A DNA stretch of 19,409 bases from assembly GCA_024280195.1 (NCBI GenBank), contig JAJRQP010000083.1:1-19409 (forward strand), in the 5' to 3' direction. This stretch comes from Bacteroidota bacterium. Lineage in GTDB: Bacteria; Bacteroidota; Bacteroidia; Flavobacteriales_D; Crocinitomicaceae. Below, piece after piece: positions 1 to 7,052 of this stretch. The notes under the pieces are model-generated. The model made no database searches and was not told the origin of the DNA. It worked only from the letters and a program-made list of their open reading frames with translations. Positions within the stretch are counted from its first letter, which is position 1; each line of letters opens with the position of its first letter. The position numbers and the translations under genes are program-made.

Positions 1-2
1 AT

Positions 3-347
3 GATATTCAACGAGAAGTGAAAAACATTAATGACGCGTATCGCTACAACATTGCTGATTTATACGAAGTATTAAAATATGTTCGAAAAAAAGGATATAT
101 CCTATCAAGCGTTAAAACCATCGACCTTCCTTTGGAGGATTTTGAAAACTTGACAATCTCAAATGATTTCCAAGAGCTAACGGGCATCAATCAAATTGAA
201 AACCTACAAGAATATGTGTTTCCCGTAGATTTCTTTGAAATAACTTGTATCAAACCTTGGAATGCTTTGGAGTATGGGAATAGTCGCTATTTCTTGCAGA
301 ATTTATTCTACATGCAAATGCACAATCGTAAACAAGAGGAACTGTAA
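3..347 (+). CDS. 3' end of an unrecognised protein (partial)
   Basis: The reading frame is already open at the first complete codon (base 3) and runs to a TAA at 345-347, so the gene starts upstream of the window. A GTG at 18 could start a 109-residue protein, but the open upstream frame and the lack of a convincing ribosome site make a truncated longer gene more likely. The visible part is soluble, has no membrane segment, is rich in aromatic and acidic residues, and ends in RKQEEL. I do not recognise a family. Its stop overlaps the start of the Wzt-type ATPase by one base (TAATG), so the two are probably co-translated and the product probably belongs to the same glycan pathway. It does not look like the C-terminus of a Wzm permease, the usual partner gene, because no hydrophobic helices are present. 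Confidence 0.6.
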   Translation, partial: DIQREVKNINDAYRYNIADLYEVLKYVRKKGYILSSVKTIDLPLEDFENLTISNDFQELTGINQIENLQEYVFPVDFFEITCIKPWNALEYGNSRYFLQNLFYMQMHNRKQEEL

Positions 348-1555
348 TGGAGCAAAGACAAGCAATAATGACTGTTGGTTCGTTGACAAAAGCTTTCCAG
401 AAAGAAGGGAAAGCTCTTTACGCGCTCAATAATGTCTCGTTTAAATTGTACAAAGGAGAGGTGCTTGGTATAATCGGACGGAATGGTGCTGGAAAAAGTA
501 CACTTCTCAAAGTGTTAAGCCAAATAACAGGGCCAAGTTCAGGGGAGGTTTCCTACGAAGGCCAGTTAACGTCAATTATTGATATTGGAACAGGATTTCA
601 TGCTGATTTATCTGGAGAAGAAAACATCTATTTGAGCGCTCTTTTACTCGGTTATTCTAAGAAGGAAATCAAAGAGTTATACGACGAGATTGTTGATTTT
701 TCAGGACTACACGATTTTATGCAAATGCCAATTAAACACTATTCCAGTGGAATGTATTTGCGCTTGGCTTTTTCAATCGCCTTCCATTCAAAGATTTCGA
801 TTCTCTTGTTGGATGAGGTGATTGCAGTTGGCGATACCGATTTTAAGCGAAAATGTTATTCAAAAATAAAAGAGTTGAAAGCCAGAGGAACGGCGATTAT
901 TTTAGTCAGTCACCACTTGGAATTGATCGTTGAACAATGCGACCGGTGTGTTTTACTGGACGACGGGAAGATTTTAACAGAAGGAAGCCCCTTGGATGTC
1001 GTCAATCAGTATTATGAATTAATTGAAAGTAATGAAGGAGCGAAAATTCGATCTATACTGAATCAAACGAATGAAGAAGAGGAAGATTTTACGATTCTTT
1101 CAAAATTACCGATTCAAATTGATCACTTTAGTATTGATAAAATCGAATTTCTCACATTAACTGAGGATAAAGATCTAACAACTTCGGCAGAACTAATTTT
1201 CCGATTTCACTGCACAAAATTGATTTCTGATGGCTCATTTGAGATTGGCATTTTACTGACAAACATGAATGGCGTTCGAGTTTTACTTGATTCTTACGGC
1301 TTTCGGAAAGATTATGAGGTAAAGGTAGCAGGTGAAGGAAAGTATCAAGTGGATGTGTTAATTCCCGGGAATTTATTGAGCGCAGGGGTTTACCGACTTG
1401 GTGTTTTGATGGGAGTGAATCGTGAATTGATAAAGGAAATTGATTCTTTTGCCAAATTTAAACTTATCCCAAACGATGATCACGCGAAAGCACGAGGAAT
1501 GGGGAGTGTCATTCGTCCAAAACTCAACTGGAAAATTAATCATTTGAAGAATTGA
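347..1555 (+). CDS. wzt: Wzt-type polysaccharide ABC transporter, ATP-binding protein with C-terminal glycan-recognition domain
   Basis: This is the ATPase subunit of an ABC exporter that moves a lipid-linked polysaccharide across the inner membrane. The nucleotide-binding domain (about residues 8-225) has Walker A GRNGAGKST at 44-52, signature YSSGM at 132-136, Walker B ILLLDE at 152-157 and the switch histidine H189. The stretch GTGFHADLSGEENIYL (81-96) is typical of the Wzt/TagH/KpsT branch. At 402 residues it is much longer than a bare ATPase. The extra C-terminal part (about 240-395) is beta-rich and fits the Wzt C-terminal domain, which in E. coli O9a binds the modified non-reducing end of the O antigen. 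The start overlaps the previous stop (TAATG), preceded by AAGAGGA at 334-340. No Wzm permease is visible; it may lie upstream. The two oxygenase-fold genes follow without a gap. Family call is firm; substrate unknown. Confidence 0.93.
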   Translation: MEQRQAIMTVGSLTKAFQKEGKALYALNNVSFKLYKGEVLGIIGRNGAGKSTLLKVLSQITGPSSGEVSYEGQLTSIIDIGTGFHADLSGEENIYLSALLLGYSKKEIKELYDEIVDFSGLHDFMQMPIKHYSSGMYLRLAFSIAFHSKISILLLDEVIAVGDTDFKRKCYSKIKELKARGTAIILVSHHLELIVEQCDRCVLLDDGKILTEGSPLDVVNQYYELIESNEGAKIRSILNQTNEEEEDFTILSKLPIQIDHFSIDKIEFLTLTEDKDLTTSAELIFRFHCTKLISDGSFEIGILLTNMNGVRVLLDSYGFRKDYEVKVAGEGKYQVDVLIPGNLLSAGVYRLGVLMGVNRELIKEIDSFAKFKLIPNDDHAKARGMGSVIRPKLNWKINHLKN

Positions 1556-1557
1556 CT

Positions 1558-2454
1558 ATGTTTAAGAAACTGTTTGCAAAGAAGAAAATAGAAACAACTA
1601 GAGAAGTTAAAGTACTTGAAGTTGATGCTTCCGAGTTATCATCTCTTACTCATGGACTTGATTCTATCATAACACGAGAAATTGACGGAATTTTAATTCG
1701 GAATTTCCTTTCTGAAGATGAGATTGAAAGATTGAAATTAGGTTTTGAAAAAGTAGAGGAAAAAGAATTGACTCAATACGATGATGGAATGTTTTTATAT
1801 CCAAAAGCGTTTTCTGGAGTCGATCCAAGAGAAATAACAAGGGATGTGGATTTTCAGAAAACGTTGGTTGATTCAGAAAAACGATGGAAGTTGTTTCCAA
1901 CGAGGTTTGGAATTGATTTTCATTCCAAGGTAACAAAGGTGTTATCATCGCTTTCTCAAAGTAGAACTGTAGAATTAAGTAAAGGAGAAGAGGGACAAGG
2001 AATTTATACACCACAAACATTTCGACATTTGGAGGCAGGGAAAGGACAGTTTAAAACGCATTGTGGAGTCGCATTCCAAGACGAGTTCAAGCCTTTCTAT
2101 GACAGACTTTCGAAATTTTGTACGATTCGCGACCAGATAAGTTATTTCGTAACGGTTCAAAAACCAATCGCAGGTGGAGAAATAATTCTTTATGGTTTAA
2201 ATTGGTCAGATGCATCGCGATTAGTGAATAATAATTCAACACTGATCGATAACAAAGGGAAGGAATATAATTTGCACGATGAAAGTCAGCTGAAGTATTA
2301 TAAAATTGCTCCAAATGAGGGAGATTTGATCTTGTTTTCTGAAGGTGAACTCTGGCATCGAGTGTCAGCTGTCGTTGGAAATGTTTCGCGATTAACACTT
2401 GGAGGATTCATGACAAGATCAAAAGACGATAAATCATTAAAAATGTGGTCATAA
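1558..2454 (+). CDS. 2OG/Fe(II) oxygenase-fold protein with HxG in place of HxD (copy 1)
   Basis: This 298-residue soluble protein has the layout of a double-stranded beta-helix 2-oxoglutarate dioxygenase. It shows the GxxF-x-x-H lead-in (GKGQFKTHCG), the GGEIILY strand, the PNEGDLILF turn, a second iron histidine in LWHRV and an arginine eleven residues later that would bind 2OG. Numbered from this start these are H168, H267 and R278. The acidic iron ligand expected two residues after H168 is glycine (G170). In SyrB2, WelO5 and BesD, Ala or Gly at this position leaves room for a halide on iron. The N-terminus MFKKLFAKKK is basic and aromatic. I chose ATG 1558 over the in-frame TTG at 1552 because the paralogue next door starts in the same way. 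It follows wzt directly. It could be a halogenase, an unusual oxygenase or an inactive homologue; the substrate is unknown. Confidence 0.8.
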   Translation: MFKKLFAKKKIETTREVKVLEVDASELSSLTHGLDSIITREIDGILIRNFLSEDEIERLKLGFEKVEEKELTQYDDGMFLYPKAFSGVDPREITRDVDFQKTLVDSEKRWKLFPTRFGIDFHSKVTKVLSSLSQSRTVELSKGEEGQGIYTPQTFRHLEAGKGQFKTHCGVAFQDEFKPFYDRLSKFCTIRDQISYFVTVQKPIAGGEIILYGLNWSDASRLVNNNSTLIDNKGKEYNLHDESQLKYYKIAPNEGDLILFSEGELWHRVSAVVGNVSRLTLGGFMTRSKDDKSLKMWS

Positions 2455-2464
2455 AATTATAATT

Positions 2465-3358
2465 ATGGGATTTTTCACTAGAAAAAATAAAAAAAATGCA
2501 GAAAACCTCTACAAAATGCTTGAAATCGATGCAAGTGAGTTGGATAACTATCCAAATGGATTAGATGATATAATGGCACGAAATATTGATGGCTTTTTGA
2601 TTCGAAATGCTGTGTCAATTGATTCGGTAGATAAATTGATGAAGCATTACGATAACCTTGATGCAAGTGAGAAATTCGAGGTCAACAATGGAATGATTCA
2701 GCATCCCGCACCGTTTTCATTAATCGAACAATCTAGCGGGAACTCGAAAGATTCATTGATTAATTTTCACAAAGAAGCTCAGGTAAGATGGGAGAAGTTT
2801 CCACAATTGTCTGGTGTTGATTTTGTAGGAGAGATGAAATCAATTGTGGAAAAAATATCACGAAAACGACCAGTTCACCCTCCAACAGGTGCTGGAGATC
2901 AAGGGATTTACAATCCCGCAACATATAAATACTTAGTTCCAGGGCAAGGGGAGTTCAAAGCACATTGTGGTAATTATTTCCACAACGAATTTCCTTTTGT
3001 GTTTCAGCACATGAAGGAAATCTCAGTGATTAAAGATCAAATGAGCTACTTTGTTATGCTTTCTCCCTCATCTTTTGGTGGAGAATTAACGCTTTATGAT
3101 ATAGAGTGGAGCGATGCTGAAATTCGGAAATCAGGAGACACCATATTGGTGAAACATGACGGGAAAGAGGTTGATTTACTAGATGAAAAGAAGTTAGCTA
3201 GAAAGAAATTTACACCTAATCCAGGGGATATGATTGTTTTTGCAGGTGGACAAATTTGGCACAAAGTGGAGGTCGCTCAAGGAGAAAAACCGCGTCGTAC
3301 AATTGGTGGTTTTTTAACCTTTGCTAAGGATGATAAGTCAATTTATATTTGGTCTTAG
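2465..3358 (+). CDS. 2OG/Fe(II) oxygenase-fold protein with HxG in place of HxD (copy 2)
   Basis: This 297-residue tandem paralogue of the previous gene aligns end to end. Shared blocks include DASEL (22-26), IDGFLIRN-like (41-48), GQGEFKAHCG (160-169), DQMSYFV (191-197), GGELTLY (205-211), WSDA (215-218), NPGDMIVF (252-259) and the terminal KDDKS...WS. The putative metal site is H167 and H266, with 2OG-binding R277; G169 again replaces the usual Asp/Glu. Conservation of HCG in both copies, while surrounding sequence has diverged, argues against random decay. The N-terminus MGFFTRKNKK is again basic and aromatic. The gap to copy 1 is ten bases of A/T with no clear Shine-Dalgarno sequence, which is common in Bacteroidota. 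The stop TAG directly abuts the stop of the convergent minus-strand gene. No signal peptide or membrane helix is present. The fold is confident; the reaction is not known. Confidence 0.8.
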   Translation: MGFFTRKNKKNAENLYKMLEIDASELDNYPNGLDDIMARNIDGFLIRNAVSIDSVDKLMKHYDNLDASEKFEVNNGMIQHPAPFSLIEQSSGNSKDSLINFHKEAQVRWEKFPQLSGVDFVGEMKSIVEKISRKRPVHPPTGAGDQGIYNPATYKYLVPGQGEFKAHCGNYFHNEFPFVFQHMKEISVIKDQMSYFVMLSPSSFGGELTLYDIEWSDAEIRKSGDTILVKHDGKEVDLLDEKKLARKKFTPNPGDMIVFAGGQIWHKVEVAQGEKPRRTIGGFLTFAKDDKSIYIWS

Positions 3359-4240
3359 CTACTTCTTACGAAATAAATTGAACCAACTAGTTTTTTTTTC
3401 AACAGGGAAAAACATCTTCAATTCAGATAATTGAATAGGCATATTTTTGTGTGAAGGCTTTACTTCAACAGGAGAATTAGTCGGAGCCCTCTCAAAAGTT
3501 TCGGTTCGTAAATGTTTGTACTGATATACAAAATCATCATTTGGTGAATGAACTTCTAATGGATCGTCTTCCTGTTTCTGGAAGTAAATATTCAACGGAG
3601 CTTCTTTTGGGATCACTGAAAAGCAGGTAGCAATCCGTTCCGATTCTCCATAGTTTGAAGGTGAACCATGAATGATATTTACATAAAAAACAATCGCTTC
3701 ACCAGCTTTCAAACTAACAGATTTTGCTGCTTTTTCTAATTCGCTATTGAAAGGTGCGTAGTTTGGGAAAAGATAAGCAGAACCACGGATATGACGATCA
3801 ATTTTGTGACTGCCTTCAACAACCCACAATCCACCTTCATTTTTTGTAATGTCATATAATGGAACCCAAACGTTGATTGCAAAATTTTCCTTTTCATCTA
3901 CAACATTCCAATCTTGATGGACTTTGAATGGCGTTTCTCCTGCATCTTTAACAATGAATACATTATTGAGCGTTCGATAATCTTCAAAAACGTCAGCGCA
4001 AGGTTTAGAGTATATTTCAGATAAGCGATTCGCGATTTTCATCTTATATTCATAGTCTTCGCACCAAGTTGTCATGTGAATTCCATCAATCTTCTCTGGA
4101 GCACCATTTGGATGGGTTTTATTGTAAAACTTGCGTAATTCTTCTAATTCAGATTCACCAATAAAAGGAAGTGTTACAAATCCCTTTTCGTCAATTTGTG
4201 CTTGTAAATGTTGATCTTTGAAAAGTGCTTTTGGTTTCAT
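3359..4240 (-). CDS. Phytanoyl-CoA dioxygenase (PhyH) family protein, copy A
   Basis: This 293-residue protein of the PhyH branch of Fe(II)/2OG oxygenases keeps the full facial triad: H108-Q-D110 in FKVHQDW, H191 in NIIHGS, and R202 for 2-oxoglutarate. GGLWVVEGSHK (136-146) is the usual PhyH strand. Such enzymes usually hydroxylate small molecules, lipids or sugars; the substrate here is unknown, but the glycan locus suggests a sugar or lipid carrier. Its ATG overlaps the stop of the upstream PhyH gene by four bases (ATGA), so the pair is probably translationally coupled. The C-terminus TSWFNLFRKK is basic and aromatic, like short membrane-binding tails on cytoplasmic glycan enzymes. The stop codon touches that of the convergent gene at 3358, leaving no intergenic base for a terminator. 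Confidence 0.85.
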   Translation of the reverse strand: MKPKALFKDQHLQAQIDEKGFVTLPFIGESELEELRKFYNKTHPNGAPEKIDGIHMTTWCEDYEYKMKIANRLSEIYSKPCADVFEDYRTLNNVFIVKDAGETPFKVHQDWNVVDEKENFAINVWVPLYDITKNEGGLWVVEGSHKIDRHIRGSAYLFPNYAPFNSELEKAAKSVSLKAGEAIVFYVNIIHGSPSNYGESERIATCFSVIPKEAPLNIYFQKQEDDPLEVHSPNDDFVYQYKHLRTETFERAPTNSPVEVKPSHKNMPIQLSELKMFFPVEKKTSWFNLFRKK

Positions 4241-5292
4241 GACGACCGTTTTAGAAAACTAAAAAATCCTTTCGGCTTTGGAGTATTTGACTTCAAGAGT
4301 GCAGCAACTTCTGCGTCGGCTTCCTCAAATCGATTAATTCCATCAGGCTCCGCAATTAATTGGCAGTTGGTTGTCGTTGCTTCAGCTCCTTCAAGTTCAT
4401 TCACGATGTCGATTTCGTTGAGAACACACAATTCTTCAAACTCTTCCGTGTTCATTTCTGGAAAAAGTTGAGCTTCAACCTTTCCTTTTTTTCCAAAATG
4501 AGGTCGATCCGTACAATTGTAGAAGAAGTGAGGGTAATCCATCATGTAATTATCGTTGTGCGAATACAGTTCAATCGGTGAATTTTCTTCTGGTGAACGA
4601 TAACATGTTTGAAAACTGGCTTCTTTTGGGAAGATTCCGCAAATAACAGCAATTCGAGGTTGATTAGATGTGTTTGCCGTTGAGTTATGAATGATTCTAT
4701 TGTCAAAGCACATTACTTCTCCTGCTTTCATATAAACAGGTTTCAAATATTTCTTGATCGTATTATTGATTTTTTTGAAGGGAAATCCAAACGAAACTCC
4801 TCGATAAGGAGAGAAGAACCAATGCGTTTTTTCGATAACCGCCAATGCTCCATTTTCAGATGTAATATCGTGTAAAGGAATCCATAAACTCAAAGGGGAG
4901 AACTGAAATTCATCTAGCGCCGTTGTGTCTTGGTGGACATAAAATTCACTTTTCTCGCCAGGCAATTTTACGACAAAGGCATTTACGACATTTTTATAAT
5001 CTTTGAAATGTGCCTCAAGTGTCGGTTGTAATATTTCAGCGATTGTTTCATGAACCTGTTTTCGGTATTCTTTATCCCGCGAATACATACTGTAAAACAT
5101 TCCACCTTCTTTCACATCGAATGAATGCTCTGAATTGAATAATTCATTGAGATTTAACAACTGTTCAGAAGAAAGGCCTTTAAATATAGATAAACCAGTT
5201 GTGTGAATTTTCTCGGCAAATGAGGAACTTTTAAAAACTGAGTGTTTAACAGGTTTCCAATCGAGGTAATTCCTTTTAACGGTAATTTCCAT
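4237..5292 (-). CDS. Phytanoyl-CoA dioxygenase (PhyH) family protein, copy B, with C-terminal extension
   Basis: This 351-residue PhyH-type Fe(II)/2OG oxygenase has an intact metal site: H120-Q-D122 (FYVHQDT), H202 in RIIHNS, and R213 for 2OG. It is homologous to copy A (shared WVPL/WIPL strand, KAGE turn, FPKEA or IPKEA block), but has a longer acidic C-terminal region of about 70 residues (roughly 270-335). It then ends in GFFSFLKRSS, a basic aromatic tail comparable to that of copy A. It overlaps copy A by ATGA and lies 119 bases downstream of the HTTM gene on the same strand, so it may be transcribed with that gene or from the candidate promoter at 5334-5341. The role is probably glycan or lipid tailoring, inferred only from context. 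Confidence 0.85.
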   Translation of the reverse strand: MEITVKRNYLDWKPVKHSVFKSSSFAEKIHTTGLSIFKGLSSEQLLNLNELFNSEHSFDVKEGGMFYSMYSRDKEYRKQVHETIAEILQPTLEAHFKDYKNVVNAFVVKLPGEKSEFYVHQDTTALDEFQFSPLSLWIPLHDITSENGALAVIEKTHWFFSPYRGVSFGFPFKKINNTIKKYLKPVYMKAGEVMCFDNRIIHNSTANTSNQPRIAVICGIFPKEASFQTCYRSPEENSPIELYSHNDNYMMDYPHFFYNCTDRPHFGKKGKVEAQLFPEMNTEEFEELCVLNEIDIVNELEGAEATTTNCQLIAEPDGINRFEEADAEVAALLKSNTPKPKGFFSFLKRSS

Positions 5293-5333
5293 AGTTAGTT
5301 AAAGTTAATCCGACAAGGCGAATGTATTGAATT

Positions 5334-5341
5334 CAAATCTA
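5334..5341 (-). promoter_or_regulatory. Candidate Bacteroidota -7 element for the PhyH pair
   Basis: Read on the minus strand this is TAGATTTG, a full match to the TAnnTTTG -7 consensus of Bacteroidota, about 42 bases before the copy B start codon. No TTG is found 17-23 bases further upstream, so the -33 element is missing or weak. A 10-base direct repeat GTATTGAATT (5324-5333 and 5352-5361) flanks the element. The rest of the 119-base gap is A/T-rich, with a run of nine A at 5343-5351 and no stable hairpin that I can find. Confidence 0.3.
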
Positions 5342-5411
5342 CAAAAAAAAAGTATTGAATTGAGTTTTATAATGGTACTAGTTTTCCTGAACTAAAATCA
5401 ATGATTGAAAA

Positions 5412-7016
5412 TTAATTAAGTGTTTTAGAGTAAATTAGTTCTAATGTAGCTCTGCTTCTTTGCTCAGGAATAATTGATTGCCTCTCTATATATATGTCTA
5501 TTTTAGTTGCCATTTTTGTTTTATCAGTGTATTTTGATATCAAATGATCCAATAAAGTAGAATCAAGTTCATTCATGTAGCTAGACTGTATTATATTATA
5601 TTCCATGCTCCAATATCTGGGGGAAGTATATTCTGTTTGAAGTCGAGAATTACTTAGTTTGTACTCATCTCCACTTGTTGTTTTAGCGAAGTATACCAAG
5701 TGATTGGTCTCTTCTTTTATAAGCGCGTCAAAGGTTGGGTAAACGGTAAACGGCCAACTATATAATTTGCTAAACCCAAAAAATACAGATGAGGAAATTA
5801 ATACTATTCCTATCCACTTTACTACGGGAAAATTGAAATTTAAAGAGTTATTATCAGTTGAATTATCGGGTTCTCTAAGGAATGAAATAGTATTCCAATT
5901 CACAAAAGATAGATAGGACCAAACTAATACAATAAAGAAGATGTTCATGAAGACAAAAGTTCCAAGATGGAACATTATTCCTAACGAAATTGCTAGTTTT
6001 CGAGTTGTTTTATTGAGAAGAAGGGGAATGAATGAGAGTTCAAAAATAATAGTGAAAATCCCGCTTGCTTTATAAAGAAATGGATACAGGTCGATTCTGA
6101 AAAAAGGTGTCCATGAAATTGAGTCTCCTAATGCAAACCATTTGTAATACATTTGATTTCTAACATTCTCTGTTAAGCACCAATCCAAACCATTCGACCA
6201 CATTTTCCAAAAACCAGGAAAGAAATAGATTAATCCAATCAATGCCCAAATAAATAAGAAAGGTAATGAATAGCTTCTTGCAGAATTAAACGTTAGCTTG
6301 TTTGCGCGTTTTTTAAAGTAGGCGTCTATCGAAAAACGATCAGCGCAAGGACTAAATGCTAAAATTGCTGGAAACCAGATTAAATGATGATTATGATTTA
6401 CTTTTCCGTAGAAATTTGGAATAGCAAAGAGATAAAAAAGAGCTAGTGTAAATAAAACAATCGACCAGCGCGTTTTTACGCCAAACAAAGAAGTGAAAAT
6501 GGTAACGTAAAATACAACAGAAACGATAGAAACAACTGTTTCATTAATTGGGATATTTTTTAGGTACCATCCCATGAATGGCAATGAGACTTGTGCGCTA
6601 CTGGGTAAGTTCAGAAAAGGTAATACTTGATCTGAAATAGCAGTAGGATTGAAAATGAATCCAATAGCAAAGAAACCAAAGAAGAGAATCCGAAAAATGG
6701 ATAAATCTGTTGCCGTTTTTTTTGTGTCCGAAATAAAACTATTGATTAATGGAATGGATGCTGAGAAGAGACAAATTAGTAAAATAATTAAAGTGAAACG
6801 TGAAAAAGAAAGTTGTCGTAAATACCGAGTCCAATTATCTGTTGTAATAGCATCAATTAGGTAGTATCCACATAGCCAAACTATAATTATTCCTGCTAAT
6901 AGTAAAAGAAGTCCTTTTCCAGTTTGGATGTGTTTAATAAATGAAGTCACTAAAATCATGTACCAAATTAGTAAAATCTTGTTACGATTTTTACAGAGTA
7001 TTAAAATGAGATCCAT
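5412..7016 (-). CDS. HTTM-domain / vitamin K-dependent gamma-carboxylase-like membrane protein
   Basis: This 534-residue integral membrane protein has many hydrophobic helices between about residues 17 and 375, one more near 400-415 and a soluble C-terminal region of roughly 115 residues. Family marks are the NHNHH cluster (207-211) leading into the LAFSPCADRFSID block (219-231), and the helix IYFFPGFWKMWSNG (263-276). From memory, the last aligns with the human gamma-carboxylase segment holding catalytic Lys218, which would correspond to K271 here. WPFTVYPTFD (421-430) after the last helix also occurs in carboxylase-like homologues. Bacterial HTTM proteins are mostly uncharacterised; carboxylase or epoxidase activity is only an analogy. 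The start is uncertain: M20 (codon 6957-6959) would remove a basic hydrophobic leader. It is divergent from the UbiA fusion with 36 bases between start codons and heads a minus-strand group with the two PhyH genes. Confidence 0.75.
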   Translation of the reverse strand: MDLILILCKNRNKILLIWYMILVTSFIKHIQTGKGLLLLLAGIIIVWLCGYYLIDAITTDNWTRYLRQLSFSRFTLIILLICLFSASIPLINSFISDTKKTATDLSIFRILFFGFFAIGFIFNPTAISDQVLPFLNLPSSAQVSLPFMGWYLKNIPINETVVSIVSVVFYVTIFTSLFGVKTRWSIVLFTLALFYLFAIPNFYGKVNHNHHLIWFPAILAFSPCADRFSIDAYFKKRANKLTFNSARSYSLPFLFIWALIGLIYFFPGFWKMWSNGLDWCLTENVRNQMYYKWFALGDSISWTPFFRIDLYPFLYKASGIFTIIFELSFIPLLLNKTTRKLAISLGIMFHLGTFVFMNIFFIVLVWSYLSFVNWNTISFLREPDNSTDNNSLNFNFPVVKWIGIVLISSSVFFGFSKLYSWPFTVYPTFDALIKEETNHLVYFAKTTSGDEYKLSNSRLQTEYTSPRYWSMEYNIIQSSYMNELDSTLLDHLISKYTDKTKMATKIDIYIERQSIIPEQRSRATLELIYSKTLN

Positions 7017-7052
7017 TTTTTTTGTTTACTTTGGATTAATATCTTACCGCAA

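Noticed and set aside
1667..2398. Minus-strand frames inside the first HxG gene
   Set aside because: They lie fully inside a strongly conserved gene with a clear paralogue and show no domain features; antisense artefacts.
5362..5411. Terminator after the HTTM gene (minus strand, before the T9 run)
   Set aside because: A T run is present, but I could not find a convincing stem directly before it.
7017..7052. Promoters in the 36-base divergent gap between the HTTM gene and the UbiA fusion
   Set aside because: The best match (TTACTTTG, 7026-7033) lacks a -33 partner, and no minus-strand TAnnTTTG was found. Promoters probably lie inside the opposite genes, but I cannot place them.
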